A stretch of 61,561 nucleotides of DNA from Lachnospiraceae bacterium (GCA_017620975.1 JAGAUD010000023.1:1-61561); one strand, 5' to 3'; counted from the stretch's first letter, positions 9,887-18,842 are shown. Made by a program: numbers and translations. Notes: generated by a model from the sequence alone, not told the origin.

Positions 9887-10723
9887 ATGAGCTATAAAAT
9901 TGTTGTGGACAGCTGTTGTGAGCTTCCGGAGGAATTATTACAGAGCGGGAGATTTGAGCGGGTGCCTTTGAGTCTGGAAGTTGGAGAGTACCGGATTCCG
10001 GACGATGAAAATTTCAACCAGGCAGAGTTTTTGCAGAAGGTTGCAGAGTATCCTCATTGCCCCAAGTCCTCTTGCCCTTCGCCGGAGAGATATGTAGATG
10101 CTTATAACGCACCTGTAGATCATGTATATGTAGTGACCTTGTCTTCTCATCTGAGCGGCAGCTATAACAGCGCCGTACTCGGTAAGAATCTGTTCGAAGA
10201 GACCTATGGAGAGAAGCAGATTCATGTAGTGGATTCCGAATCTGCAAGCTGTGGGGAAGCACAGATTGCACTGAAACTTATGGATTTGGAAGAAGAAGGG
10301 CTTCCTTTTGAGACTATTGTAGAGAAAATAGAGGCTTTCAGAGATGCTATGAATACGTATTTCGTACTTGATAACCTGGAGACGCTGCGGAAAAACGGTC
10401 GCTTGACCGGTGTAAAAGCACTGGTGGCTTCTACTTTGAATATTAAACCTGTCATGGGAGCCGATAAGGGTACCATTGTCCAGAGGGGACAGTCCATCGG
10501 TATGAAGAAAGCATTAGGCAAGATTGCAGGACTGGTGGCTTTGGAGGTCAAGGATGCTGCGAGCAAGAGGCTGATGATTACACATTGTAATGCCCCGAAG
10601 CGTGCGGAAGCTTTAAAAGATATGATTTTGGCCAAGACTAGTTTCAAGGAAACCATTATCTTGGATACTGCTGGTATCAGTAGTATGTATGCGAATGATG
10701 GCGGTGTTATCGTAGCTGTATAA
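9887..10723 (+). CDS. DegV family fatty-acid-binding protein
   Basis: 278 residues. DegV/FakB proteins bind a fatty acid and present it to the kinase FakA. The N-terminal IVVDSCCELPEELL and the central SSHLSGSYNSA (a Thr/Ser-rich fatty-acid carboxylate pocket; family form TISSxLSGTY) are diagnostic, as is VLDNLETLRKNGRL around residue 163 and LNIKPVM near 188. The protein is full length. The ATG has a GGAGAG site upstream. No fakA is in the window, so whether it feeds membrane phospholipid synthesis is inferred from the family only. Confidence 0.92.
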   Translation: MSYKIVVDSCCELPEELLQSGRFERVPLSLEVGEYRIPDDENFNQAEFLQKVAEYPHCPKSSCPSPERYVDAYNAPVDHVYVVTLSSHLSGSYNSAVLGKNLFEETYGEKQIHVVDSESASCGEAQIALKLMDLEEEGLPFETIVEKIEAFRDAMNTYFVLDNLETLRKNGRLTGVKALVASTLNIKPVMGADKGTIVQRGQSIGMKKALGKIAGLVALEVKDAASKRLMITHCNAPKRAEALKDMILAKTSFKETIILDTAGISSMYANDGGVIVAV

Positions 10724-10804
10724 AATAAGAATTAAGAACTGAAAAGAGCCTGAGGTGTATATTTGCCGTATTTCTATTTTTCTATAGGAATTTTCAAAAC
10801 AGTC

Positions 10805-10813
10805 TGTTATAAT
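10805..10813 (+). promoter_or_regulatory. Extended -10 promoter of the sortase gene
   Basis: TGTTATAAT forms an extended -10 with a perfect TATAAT at 10808-10813. No good -35 hexamer lies at the proper distance. Confidence 0.45.
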
Positions 10814-10842
10814 ATGTTATGTGTAAGGAAAGGATGGTAGAT

Positions 10843-11721
10843 ATGAAGAAGATAGGAAGTATACTTGTTCTGATTGTCTGTATCTGCTTGATCATTTTGT
10901 CTTTATGGAACATCGGCAGCACCTTGAAAGAATATCGTGATAGCCGGATGGAATATGACAAGCTGAGGGAAGAGATTTTTGTAATAGCCGACAATGATAC
11001 AGAAAGCGAAAAGGAAAGTTCGGAGCCTGCTTCCCGGGAGGAAAGTTCAGGAGAAACGTCTATGCAGGAGACAATGAATGAGGAGGATGAGGAAGCTCAG
11101 AAATTGGCAGAGGAACTTGCCCGGGCAAGAGCCCAGGCCAAGAAGGAAAGTGAATCAGTATGTAATGCGATTTCCCAACTGCGTAAGCAGAATGAGGATG
11201 TAGTTGGCTGGATCAAATTCCTGAATCTGGACATCAGTTATCCGGTTATGAAGGGAAGTACTAACAATGAGTATTTACGTCATACCTGGTCTGGGATGGC
11301 GAACAATTCCGGCAGTATTTTTATGGAAACATTGAATACCGGTGATTTCCAGGACAGCCACACAATCATCTATGGACATAATATGAAAGACGGAAGCATG
11401 TTCGGTAAGCTGAAGAACTATAAGGAAGAAGGCGGCTATGAGAAAGCCCCCTATTTCATGATTTATACAGAGGATACGGCTTACGAGTATCAGATTTTTG
11501 CATACAGCGATATTGCAGAGGATGATGAGATTTATACTATTTATTATGAACCGTCAGAGGAATTTGGTCAGCTTGTGCAGAGCATGAAGAGACATTCTTG
11601 GATAGATGCCGGAGTAAGTGTGGATAAGGACGATAAAGTCATCACACTTTCAACATGCTCCACAGACGGCAGGCGTTTTGTAGTCAACGCTGTAAGAACA
11701 GGTGAATACCAAATCCCGTAG
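10843..11721 (+). CDS. Class B sortase
   Basis: 292 residues. Sortases are membrane-anchored transpeptidases that attach proteins to peptidoglycan. One N-terminal membrane segment (about residues 4-22) is followed by an acidic coiled stretch (about 30-105) and the sortase barrel. VGWIKFLNLDISYPVM, IIYGHNMKDGSMFGKL (catalytic His) and ITLSTCSTDGRR (catalytic Cys at about 272, then the Arg) match class B. ATG at 10843 has an AAAGGATGG site at good spacing. No protein with an LPXTG or NPQTN-type sorting signal is encoded in this window. The 3' end overlaps the convergent DUF1294 gene by 38 bases. Confidence 0.93.
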   Translation: MKKIGSILVLIVCICLIILSLWNIGSTLKEYRDSRMEYDKLREEIFVIADNDTESEKESSEPASREESSGETSMQETMNEEDEEAQKLAEELARARAQAKKESESVCNAISQLRKQNEDVVGWIKFLNLDISYPVMKGSTNNEYLRHTWSGMANNSGSIFMETLNTGDFQDSHTIIYGHNMKDGSMFGKLKNYKEEGGYEKAPYFMIYTEDTAYEYQIFAYSDIAEDDEIYTIYYEPSEEFGQLVQSMKRHSWIDAGVSVDKDDKVITLSTCSTDGRRFVVNAVRTGEYQIP

Positions 11722-11968
11722 CAATGAGCTGCAGGATAAGGATGGCAGGCATACCCCAGACAAAGTACCAGTGCTTTGTCTTATGACGAAAAGTATACAT
11801 ACCAAGGATGGAACCAAGACTTCCTCCTAAAAGAGCACATAAAAAAAGACGGGCCTCCGGAATGCGCCAGGCATTCCGGATGGCCTTTCTTTTATCTACA
11901 CCCATTTGGATGAAGCCCGCTAAATTCACTATGATAAGATAGAGAAGGATAACGGTACCTATAGTCAT
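11684..11968 (-). CDS. DUF1294 small membrane protein
   Basis: 94 residues with three hydrophobic segments. The family pattern is clear: VDKRKAIRNAWRIPE, then LLGGSLGSILGMYTFRHKTKHWYF. DUF1294 proteins are small inner-membrane proteins of unknown function, sometimes fused to cold-shock domains. The start is two bases downstream of the argG stop, so it is most likely cotranscribed and translationally coupled with argG. Its 3' end lies inside the last 38 bases of the sortase gene on the other strand. Confidence 0.88.
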   Translation of the reverse strand: MTIGTVILLYLIIVNLAGFIQMGVDKRKAIRNAWRIPEARLFLCALLGGSLGSILGMYTFRHKTKHWYFVWGMPAILILQLIATGFGIHLFLQR

Positions 11969-11970
11969 AC

Positions 11971-13194
11971 TTATTTCTCCAGTTCACCGGTTTCCTGCAT
12001 CTTCATGGCACGTACCTTGCAGGAGAGACCGAACAGATTGATGAAACCTTCTGCATCGTGATGATCGTACAGGTCACCAGTGGTGAAGGAAGCGATGCTC
12101 TCATTGTACAGAGAATAAGGAGAAGTAGTTCCGGCTTTGATGATGTTACCCTTGTAAAGCTTGAATTTCACTTCACCGGTTACATATTCCTGAGTCTTCT
12201 CAATAAATGCCTGCTCTGCTTCACGAAGAGGAGTGAACCACTTGCCTTCATATACGAGGCTTGCGAAGCGGCTGCCCATTTCTTTCTTCATAGCGTAAGT
12301 ATCACGGTCAAGAATCAGCTCTTCCAGCTGCTGATGAGCTTCCATTAGGATAGTTCCGCCGGGAGTCTCATATACGCCACGGGACTTCATACCTACAACA
12401 CGGTTCTCTACGATATCGATGATACCGATACCATGCTTGCCGCCCAGCTCGTTGAGCTTGTGGATGATATCAGATACTTTCATCTTCTCACCGTTTACGG
12501 AAGTAGGAACACCTTTTTCAAAAGTCATGGTAACATATTCTCCTTCATCGGGAGCCTTCTCAGGAGTGGTGCTCAGCACTAACAGATGATCGAAATTAGG
12601 CTCGTTGGCAGGATTCTCCAGTTCCAGACCTTCATGGCTGATGTGCCAGATGTTACGGTCACGGCTGTAAGAAGAATCAGCAGAGAAAGGAAGGTCGATA
12701 CCATGTGCCTTACAATATTCAATTTCAGACTCACGGGAATCCATGGTCCACTTGTCATTTCTCCATGCAGCGATGATCTTGATATCAGGAGCCAGTGCTT
12801 TGATACCCAGCTCAAAACGAATCTGGTCATTACCCTTACCGGTAGCACCGTGGCAAATAGCAACAGCGCCTTCCTTACGTGCAATCTCAACCAGCTTCTT
12901 GGCGATCAGAGGTCTTGCCATGGAAGTACCTAACAAATACTTGTTCTCATAAATAGCGTTAGCCTGTACACAGGGAACGATATACTCGTCGCAGAACTCA
13001 TCGATAACATTCAGAATATACAGCTTCTCAGCGCCGCAGAACTTGGCACGTTCTTCCAGACCGTCCAGCTCCTCTGCCTGTCCGCAGTCGATGCAGACAC
13101 AGATTACTTCATAATCAAAATTCTCCTTTAACCAGGGGATGATAGCGGTGGTATCAAGACCACCTGAATAAGCAAGAACTACTTTTTCTTTCAT
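11971..13194 (-). CDS. argG: Argininosuccinate synthase
   Basis: 407 residues. It joins citrulline and aspartate with ATP in arginine synthesis. The N-terminal PP-loop [18 protein letters not shown] and the downstream [15 protein letters not shown] are diagnostic, and the length is normal. A GGAGG ribosome site precedes the ATG on the minus strand. The gene has its own promoter (13244-13272), flanked by a cluster of ArgR-like half-sites, which implies repression or control by arginine. argH is not adjacent; a DUF1294 gene follows instead. The other arginine genes in the window lie at 16.2-20 kb on the opposite strand. Confidence 0.97.
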   Translation of the reverse strand: MKEKVVLAYSGGLDTTAIIPWLKENFDYEVICVCIDCGQAEELDGLEERAKFCGAEKLYILNVIDEFCDEYIVPCVQANAIYENKYLLGTSMARPLIAKKLVEIARKEGAVAICHGATGKGNDQIRFELGIKALAPDIKIIAAWRNDKWTMDSRESEIEYCKAHGIDLPFSADSSYSRDRNIWHISHEGLELENPANEPNFDHLLVLSTTPEKAPDEGEYVTMTFEKGVPTSVNGEKMKVSDIIHKLNELGGKHGIGIIDIVENRVVGMKSRGVYETPGGTILMEAHQQLEELILDRDTYAMKKEMGSRFASLVYEGKWFTPLREAEQAFIEKTQEYVTGEVKFKLYKGNIIKAGTTSPYSLYNESIASFTTGDLYDHHDAEGFINLFGLSCKVRAMKMQETGELEK

Positions 13195-13243
13195 ATATGT
13201 AAGCCTCCATTTGTGAATACTGTTAATAAATTACTCTGTTGAT

Positions 13244-13272
13244 AATATACACCAAATGCGGAAAGAATGCAA
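13244..13272 (-). promoter_or_regulatory. argG promoter
   Basis: On the minus strand, TTGCAT (13272-13267), 17-base spacer, TATATT (13249-13244), about 50 bases before the argG start codon. Confidence 0.65.
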
Positions 13273-13281
13273 GTAGAAAAA

Positions 13282-13370
13282 TATGCATATTTTAAATATC
13301 TGTATGAATAAATTAAAGATAATATGCACAATAAGTGAATAAAATATGAATGATATGCATAATAATGCAA
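13282..13370 (-). promoter_or_regulatory. ArgR/AhrC-like operator cluster upstream of argG
   Basis: Seven half-sites of the form TATGCAT or TATGAAT occur in 90 bases (13282, 13303, 13323, 13334, 13345, 13354, 13363), some forming inverted pairs such as TGCATAATAATGCA. This resembles the ARG box, whose known form is TGAAT-AAAA-ATTCA-like. The remaining bases to 13400 are AT-rich and hold no gene. A similar cluster lies ahead of the argJ operon. Confidence 0.5.
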
Positions 13371-13451
13371 GCACTTAGTTTATCACGAGAGGATAGGAAT
13401 ATGATCAGAGCATGGATACTTTAAGATATGCTTAAGATTTTTACAGGCATC

Positions 13452-13480
13452 TTGAGAAAAAAGATTGAATATGTTACATT
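13452..13480 (+). promoter_or_regulatory. Promoter of the MotA/MotB-like pair
   Basis: TTGAGA (13452-13457), 17-base spacer, TACATT (13475-13480) with an extended TGT. The -10 is weak (4 of 6). Confidence 0.4.
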
Positions 13481-13594
13481 ATTTGTAAAATAAAGGATAA
13501 TTGTTTGGTGAATTGATGGCATGGTGGAGAGGATTGCGGGGGCTAAGAAGATTTTCACCGGATAATTATCTGTAGATACAGAGGAGGTCCCACA

Positions 13595-14755
13595 ATGAAG
13601 AATAAACTTTATTACATATTATTCCTGCTTTATGTCCTGATGGTGGTATTTATATTATACATTAATGGTGTATTTACAGGAGAGGTCACATCCGTCAGTA
13701 ATTTGCTGATCAATGTTGGCTTTTTGGCGGTAATTGGTGTCATGTTTGTCATATCAGCCATTAGCTTCGGTAGGCTGAACCTGTTTACGGACGCACTGGA
13801 AGCAGCCTGCGCTGTGATGGAGAAAGAATATAAAGAGAAAAAGGAATGCTTGTGGGACTCCTATCGTGCCCGAAAGAAAGTATTCGGCAATGAGGTCCTG
13901 GATGGAGCTTTCCGAAGATATCAGAAGAGAATGGCATCCTACCAGACCAGGAAAGGTCTGAAGGCAGTCTGCGATCTGGATGAATATATTAATGAAGACC
14001 TGCTTGACCGCGTGGCAATGTCTCATTACAATTCAGCAGTATCCGGTACTTTGACCGGCCTTGGCATTCTTGGCACTTTTCTTGGGCTGTCCATGGGGCT
14101 TGGTTCCTTTGACGGAAATAATATTTATACGATTTCCGATAATGTAGGTCCTTTGCTGGAAGGCATGAAAGTTGCATTCCACACTTCTGTTTACGGTATC
14201 TTCTTCTCGCTGGTATTTAACTTTATCTATAGAAGTATTATGTCTGAAGCTTACAGTATATTGGGTGAGTTCCGGGAGGTTTACAGAGAATATGTTAGTC
14301 CGGAGGTTCCCAACGCGGATGAGAATTCCAAGGCCATGTTGATCTATCAGGCCAATATGACCAATTCACTGAAGCAGATGACCGAACTCCTGAAAGGCAA
14401 TGCCATGGAGCAGACCCAGGCTGTGGAACGTATCGTTGATCAGTTTGTATCTCAGATGTCACAGACGCTTGGAACAGAGTTTGAGAAGATGGGCAGAATC
14501 CTGAACTATGCCTGCAAAGCACAGGAACAGTGTTCCAAAGATTATCGCAGCATGGAAGAGACCACAAGAGAACTCCAGGCAGTGAACCGTTCCATGCAGA
14601 GGTCGCTAGAACAGTTGGTAGACCGTCAGGAACAGATTGTACAGAATCTGAAAGAACAGGAGGAACAGCTTGCTTCCACCTGCAATATGCTCAATGATGA
14701 ACTTAGCAACCAGTTATATACTTACAATCAGATGAGGGATATGTATGAGAAGTAA
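13595..14755 (+). CDS. MotA/TolQ/ExbB-type proton channel protein with coiled-coil tail (ZorA-like)
   Basis: 386 residues. Two N-terminal membrane segments (about 6-24 and 37-60), a cytoplasmic region, then a conserved pair: VSGTLTGLGILGTFLGLSMG (about 149-168) and VAFHTSVYGIFFSLVFNF (about 194-211). This is the MotA/TolQ/ExbB channel core, five copies of which surround a MotB-like dimer and use proton flow to drive movement. The last 130 residues are a long charged coiled coil, as in ZorA of the Zorya anti-phage system. GAGGAGG precedes the ATG. The partner gene overlaps by 11 bases. No flagellar gene is nearby, so a flagellar stator role is unlikely. Confidence 0.82.
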   Translation: MKNKLYYILFLLYVLMVVFILYINGVFTGEVTSVSNLLINVGFLAVIGVMFVISAISFGRLNLFTDALEAACAVMEKEYKEKKECLWDSYRARKKVFGNEVLDGAFRRYQKRMASYQTRKGLKAVCDLDEYINEDLLDRVAMSHYNSAVSGTLTGLGILGTFLGLSMGLGSFDGNNIYTISDNVGPLLEGMKVAFHTSVYGIFFSLVFNFIYRSIMSEAYSILGEFREVYREYVSPEVPNADENSKAMLIYQANMTNSLKQMTELLKGNAMEQTQAVERIVDQFVSQMSQTLGTEFEKMGRILNYACKAQEQCSKDYRSMEETTRELQAVNRSMQRSLEQLVDRQEQIVQNLKEQEEQLASTCNMLNDELSNQLYTYNQMRDMYEK

Positions 14756-15719
14756 TCGCAGAAAAAGAGCTGCTTTCGAGGAACCCGGCTACTGGCAATC
14801 TTTTTCAGATATGATGGCTGCACTTTTGCTGATTTTCATACTGATCATTGCCATTACGCTGATGATTTACAGGCAGAAGACTACGGATCTGGAGCAGACA
14901 GAACTGGAATTAAATGCTGCACAATTGGAACTGAATGCCGCCCAATTGGAGTTAGACAACGCGAAACTGAACCTGGAACAGTCCAGGCAGGAAATAGAAG
15001 CCTCTAATAAAGAACTGGCAGATTCCCTGGCTGAACTGCAGATTGCTTATGATAAGGCAGCTACTACCCGGGAAGAACTGAATGCAGCATATCTGGAGAT
15101 AGAGAATGCTAAAGCAGAATTGGCCGCGGCCAATCAGGAGATGGAGACCACCAAGGCGGAACTGGATGCCACCAGGAGCGAACTGCAGGATATCGTGGGT
15201 ATCAGGACAGATATTATAGGAGAATTGCAGGCTAAGTTCAATAATTCCAGTATGACGGTGGATGCACAGACGGGATCCATCACGTTTTCTTCTGATGTAC
15301 TTTTCAGCAATAACAGCTATACGCTGACCAGTGAAAGCAAGGAGTCCTTAAGGGAAGTCATTCCGTTGTACCTTGATGTACTGCTTCAGGACAACTATCT
15401 TCCCTACATAGCAGAAATCATTATTGAGGGACATACCGATACCAACAGCGGATATCAGCTCAATATGGACCTTTCTTATAACCGCGCTAACGCAGTGGCA
15501 AAGTTCTGCATGGATGAAAAGAATGGGCTTTCTGAAGAAAAAATTGAGCAGCTGCAGCAGCTTCTGACCGTCAATGGGCGCTCTTATAGCAATCCGGTGT
15601 ATAAGGAAGGGACGAATGAAGTAGATATGGCAGCTTCCAGACGAGTGGAGATCAAGTTTCGGTTGAAGGAAGATGAGATGATAGAGAAGATTGCGCAGAT
15701 ACTAAATCAGAGTGAGTAA
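14745..15719 (+). CDS. MotB/OmpA-domain protein with long heptad-repeat stalk (ZorB-like)
   Basis: 324 residues. A short basic N-terminus leads to YWQSFSDMMAALLLIFIL; Asp22 occupies the place of the MotB proton-carrying Asp. Residues about 50-150 are fourteen near-perfect heptads, beginning with LELNAAQ repeated twice, a strong coiled coil. The C-terminal OmpA/MotB peptidoglycan-binding domain (about 180-310) has IIIEGHTDTNSGYQLNMDLS and ends in MAASRRVEIKF. The gene overlaps its MotA-like partner by 11 bases. The stalk between membrane and OmpA domain is longer than in flagellar MotB. A terminator follows at once. Confidence 0.85.
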   Translation: MRSNRRKRAAFEEPGYWQSFSDMMAALLLIFILIIAITLMIYRQKTTDLEQTELELNAAQLELNAAQLELDNAKLNLEQSRQEIEASNKELADSLAELQIAYDKAATTREELNAAYLEIENAKAELAAANQEMETTKAELDATRSELQDIVGIRTDIIGELQAKFNNSSMTVDAQTGSITFSSDVLFSNNSYTLTSESKESLREVIPLYLDVLLQDNYLPYIAEIIIEGHTDTNSGYQLNMDLSYNRANAVAKFCMDEKNGLSEEKIEQLQQLLTVNGRSYSNPVYKEGTNEVDMAASRRVEIKFRLKEDEMIEKIAQILNQSE

Positions 15720-15726
15720 TAATGAG

Positions 15727-15764
15727 AACCGCCCTCTGTAAAGTGATAGAGAGGGTGGTTTTTT
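15727..15764 (+). terminator. Terminator after the MotA/MotB-like pair
   Basis: AACCGCCCTCT pairs with AGAGGGTGGTT and leads into a T run. It closes the two-gene unit, so the following genes are not part of it. Confidence 0.85.
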
Positions 15765-15873
15765 GGGCGATTTTTCGGCATTTTGCGGCTTGCCATCTGT
15801 CGTAAAATGCAGTATATTTATACAGAATGTGGTCATTAACGGAAAAACCTGCTGTAAAGAAAAAGCACTATTT

Positions 15874-15986
15874 CATGCATGTTAAATGTATTTTAAATAA
15901 ATAATATGCATAAATATACATGAATAAATAAAAATAATGCATAAAATAAAAATGGTGGTTGATATTTATGCAAAATGTGGTAATAT
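15874..15986 (+). promoter_or_regulatory. Promoter and ArgR-like operators of the argJBD operon
   Basis: The promoter reads TTGATA (15959-15964), 16-base spacer, TAATAT (15981-15986), with an extended TGG. Half-sites CATGCAT (15874), TATGCAT (15905), CATGAAT (15919), AATGCAT (15936) and TATGCAA (15967) surround it. The last lies between -35 and -10, where a bound repressor would block RNA polymerase. The stretch 15765-16007 contains nothing else recognisable. Confidence 0.5.
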
Positions 15987-16007
15987 AGAGAAAGCAAGCA
16001 GGCTGTG

Positions 16008-16184
16008 ATGGAAGGAAAGGATTTTGTGGCAGATACAAGTGAGGTTGTGGTACATCAGGGAAGGCCGGCCGATGAAACCGGGCGTCTTAAGAAAGAGGTA
16101 GCAGTATATGATCTGCTGGAAAAATTCCTACCGGCTGTGGAGCATGATTATAGGACAGTGGATCTGGCATGGCAGGAGCAGTAA
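16008..16184 (+). pseudogene. Remnant of a YbaK/PrdX-type prolyl-tRNA editing protein (58 codons)
   Basis: A 58-codon frame begins at ATG 16008 (with GCTGTG, no clear ribosome site) and stops at 16182-16184. Residues 18-41, including GRPADETGRLKKEVAVYDLL, match the N-terminus of PrdX-type YbaK-domain proteins, which deacylate mischarged tRNA-Pro. Those proteins are about 160 residues long, and no continuation of the domain was found in any frame downstream. The simplest reading is a truncated gene, its tail lost and the GNAT gene now following directly. It could still act as a short leader frame for the GNAT gene. It lies first after the arginine-type promoter. Confidence 0.5.
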
Positions 16185-16188
16185 TGCA

Positions 16189-16680
16189 GTGAATAAAAGA
16201 AAGCGAGTGAAAGAAGTGGAGAAGAAAAGTTACGAAATCAGGACAATGACAATTGAAGATTATGATGGGCTGTATGCTCTGTGGATGACCATAAAGGGTT
16301 TTGGTATCCGAAGCATTGATGATTCCAGAGAAGGCGTGGATCTGTTCCTGAGACGTAACCCCACTACCAGTGTAGTGGCTGTGTCTGAGGATGGTCAGAT
16401 CGTAGGAGGAATCCTCTGTGGTCATGATGGAAGACGAGGCTGCCTGTATCATGTGTGTGTCCGGGAGGATTATAGATTGCTTGGTATCGGCAAGGCCATG
16501 GTAGTGTTCTGCATGAATGCTTTAAAAGAAGAGCATATCAACAAGGTAAGTCTGATTGCTTTTACCAAGAATGATGTGGGTAATGCGTTCTGGAACCGGA
16601 TCGGATGGACACACCGCCTGGATTTGAACTATTATGATTTTACGTTAAATGAGGCTAATATTACAGCTTTTAATCAATAG
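16189..16680 (+). CDS. GNAT family N-acetyltransferase
   Basis: 163 residues from GTG 16189, chosen because AGGAG at 16174-16178 gives ten-base spacing; an ATG further upstream (16108) would add 27 residues with no GNAT similarity. The fold is clear: IRTMTIEDYDGLYALW at the start, then the acetyl-CoA loop VREDYRLLGIGKAMV and the late NDVGNAFWNRIGW. The position directly before argJ in an ArgR-type operon raises the possibility of an N-acetylglutamate synthase, but argJ itself may supply that reaction and the sequence does not prove the substrate. Confidence 0.82.
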   Translation: MNKRKRVKEVEKKSYEIRTMTIEDYDGLYALWMTIKGFGIRSIDDSREGVDLFLRRNPTTSVVAVSEDGQIVGGILCGHDGRRGCLYHVCVREDYRLLGIGKAMVVFCMNALKEEHINKVSLIAFTKNDVGNAFWNRIGWTHRLDLNYYDFTLNEANITAFNQ

Positions 16681-16701
16681 AGTGACATGGAGGACAAGAA
16701 G

Positions 16702-17925
16702 ATGACGATCATAGATGGCGGTGTAACCGCAGCAAAAGGTTTTGAAGCAGCTGCAGCGGCAGCAGGTATCAAATATCAGAACAGGACGGATATGGCGCTT
16801 GTATACAGTACCGTACCTTGTAAGGCAGCAGGTACTTTTACCAGCAATATCGTGAAAGCAGCTCCCGTTGTATGGGACAGCAACGTAGTAGAGAATTCTC
16901 CTTTCGTGCAGGCAGTCGTAGTCAATTCCGGTATTGCCAATGCATGTACCGGGCAGCAGGGTATGGAATGTTGTAAAGCAGAAGCTGTAAAAGCCGGAGA
17001 AGTGCTCAATATTCCCGAAAGTGCCGTGCTGGTAGCTTCTACCGGTGTTATCGGTAAACAGATCGATGTAGAGAAGATTACATCGGGAATCGAACTGCTG
17101 GCTGCAGCTAAGGCACCGGGGGCTGAAGCAGGTCTGGCAGCTGCAAAAGCAATCATGACCACCGATACCGTACATAAGGAGGCTGCAGTAACCGTGGAAA
17201 TCGGCGGTAAGACTGTGACGGTAGGCGGCATGTGCAAAGGCTCCGGCATGATTCATCCCAATATGTGTACAATGCTGGGATTTGTGACCACAGATGTGAA
17301 TATCTCCAAGGAAATGCTGACCAAAGCAGTGAAGGCAAGCGTTGATGATACTTTTAACATGATTTCTGTAGATGGCGACACCTCTACCAACGATACATTG
17401 CTGGTGCTGGCTAACGGTCTGGCAGGCAATGAAGAGATTACAGAAGAGGGCGCAGATTTCGATGCTTTTTGTCAGGCACTGAACGCTATCAATACTACAC
17501 TTGCCAAGAAGATGGCAGGTGACGGAGAAGGAGCGACAGCCCTGTTTGAAACTATTGTCACCAACGCGGCTACCAAAGAGGATGCCAAGATTTTGGCTAA
17601 GTCAGTGATCTGCTCTTCTCTTACCAAGGCAGCTATTTTCGGACATGATGCCAACTGGGGAAGAATCCTCTGTGCACTGGGCTACTCCGGAGCAAAATTT
17701 GACCCTGAAAATGTAGATCTCTATTTCCGGAGCAAGAGCGGAAAGATGCAGATTTTCGGCAATGGTGTAGCATGTGATTACAGCGAAGAAGAAGCAACGA
17801 AGATTCTTTCCGACCCTGAGGTGACAGTGCTTGTGGACATGCACATGGGAGATGCCCAAGCTACTGCGTGGGGTTGTGATCTTAGTTATGATTATGTTAA
17901 AATAAATGCAGATTACCGCAGCTGA
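16702..17925 (+). CDS. argJ: Glutamate N-acetyltransferase / amino-acid N-acetyltransferase
   Basis: 407 residues from ATG 16702; GGAGG at 16689-16693 is eight bases upstream, so the ATG at 16687 is less likely. ArgJ transfers acetyl from N-acetylornithine to glutamate, and bifunctional forms also use acetyl-CoA. The self-cleavage site is [13 protein letters not shown]: Thr190 is the expected nucleophile of the beta chain and the preceding residue is Cys189, where Ala is most common. [13 protein letters not shown] and the C-terminal [14 protein letters not shown] are typical. It forms an operon with argB and argD; the stop TGA overlaps a possible upstream argB start. Confidence 0.96.
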   Translation: MTIIDGGVTAAKGFEAAAAAAGIKYQNRTDMALVYSTVPCKAAGTFTSNIVKAAPVVWDSNVVENSPFVQAVVVNSGIANACTGQQGMECCKAEAVKAGEVLNIPESAVLVASTGVIGKQIDVEKITSGIELLAAAKAPGAEAGLAAAKAIMTTDTVHKEAAVTVEIGGKTVTVGGMCKGSGMIHPNMCTMLGFVTTDVNISKEMLTKAVKASVDDTFNMISVDGDTSTNDTLLVLANGLAGNEEITEEGADFDAFCQALNAINTTLAKKMAGDGEGATALFETIVTNAATKEDAKILAKSVICSSLTKAAIFGHDANWGRILCALGYSGAKFDPENVDLYFRSKSGKMQIFGNGVACDYSEEEATKILSDPEVTVLVDMHMGDAQATAWGCDLSYDYVKINADYRS

Positions 17926-17954
17926 TGGTAGAGTTAAAAGAGAGGGATAGAACA

Positions 17955-18842
17955 ATGGAAAAGGATATGGAACAAGTATTAAAAAAGGCTGAGGTGCTGA
18001 TTGAAGCCCTTCCTTATATTCAGAAATTCAATCGTAAGATTATTGTAGTAAAATACGGCGGAAGCGCTATGAGCAACGAAGAGCTGCAGAAGAATGTCAT
18101 CAAGGACGTAACGCTGTTAAAGCTGGTAGGTTTCAAGCCTATTATCGTACATGGCGGCGGTAAGGAGATCAGCCGTTGGGTAGGCAAAGTCGGCAAAGAA
18201 GCAAAATTTGTCAACGGTCTTCGTGTAACAGATGAAGAGACTATGGAAATCGCAGAAATGGTACTTGGCAAGGTAAATAAGAGCCTGGTTACCATGGTTC
18301 AGGAGCTTGGTGTAAAAGCGGTCGGTATCAGCGGCAAGGACGGTGGCCTTCTGACAGTTGAGAAGAAATATTCCGATGGTCAGGACATCGGCTATGTAGG
18401 CGAGATCACAGGTGTAAATCCTAAGGTGCTTTATGACCTTCTGGAGAAGGATTTCCTGCCTATCGTGGCTCCTATCGGACTGGATGAGAATTTCCGGACT
18501 TATAATATCAATGCAGATGATGCAGCCTGTGCCATTGCGAAAGCTGTTCATGCAGAGAAGCTTGCATTCCTGACTGACATCGAGGGACTGTATAAGGATA
18601 TCAATGACAAATCCTCATTCATCTCCAGATTGACTGCATCTCAGGCAGATGAACTGATTGACGGTGGCTTTATCGGCGGCGGAATGCTTCCTAAGCTGAG
18701 CAACTGTACTTCAGCAGTGAAAAACGGCGTTAACAGAGTACATATTCTGGACGGAAGGATTCCTCACTGCCTGCTCCTGGAAATCTTCACCAATCATGGG
18801 GTTGGTACTGCAATTATCGCTGATGAGGAGAAAGAATCATGA
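17955..18842 (+). CDS. argB: Acetylglutamate kinase
   Basis: 295 residues from ATG 17955, preceded by AGAGGG at good spacing; an ATG at 17925 overlapping the argJ stop would add ten residues without a ribosome site. ArgB phosphorylates N-acetylglutamate, the second step of ornithine synthesis. VVKYGGSAM (ATP phosphate loop), [11 protein letters not shown] (substrate loop) and [13 protein letters not shown] are family hallmarks. The C-terminal [12 protein letters not shown] is normal. The N-terminal helix ([21 protein letters not shown]) is of the kind found in arginine-inhibited hexameric enzymes, so feedback inhibition is plausible. The stop overlaps the argD start by four bases. Confidence 0.97.
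   Translation: MEKDMEQVLKKAEVLIEALPYIQKFNRKIIVVKYGGSAMSNEELQKNVIKDVTLLKLVGFKPIIVHGGGKEISRWVGKVGKEAKFVNGLRVTDEETMEIAEMVLGKVNKSLVTMVQELGVKAVGISGKDGGLLTVEKKYSDGQDIGYVGEITGVNPKVLYDLLEKDFLPIVAPIGLDENFRTYNINADDAACAIAKAVHAEKLAFLTDIEGLYKDINDKSSFISRLTASQADELIDGGFIGGGMLPKLSNCTSAVKNGVNRVHILDGRIPHCLLLEIFTNHGVGTAIIADEEKES

Noticed and set aside
13595..16680. A complete Zorya defence system.
   Set aside because: Only ZorA/ZorB-like genes are present. No ZorC, ZorD helicase or ZorE HNH nuclease follows; the next genes are a YbaK relic, a GNAT and arginine genes.
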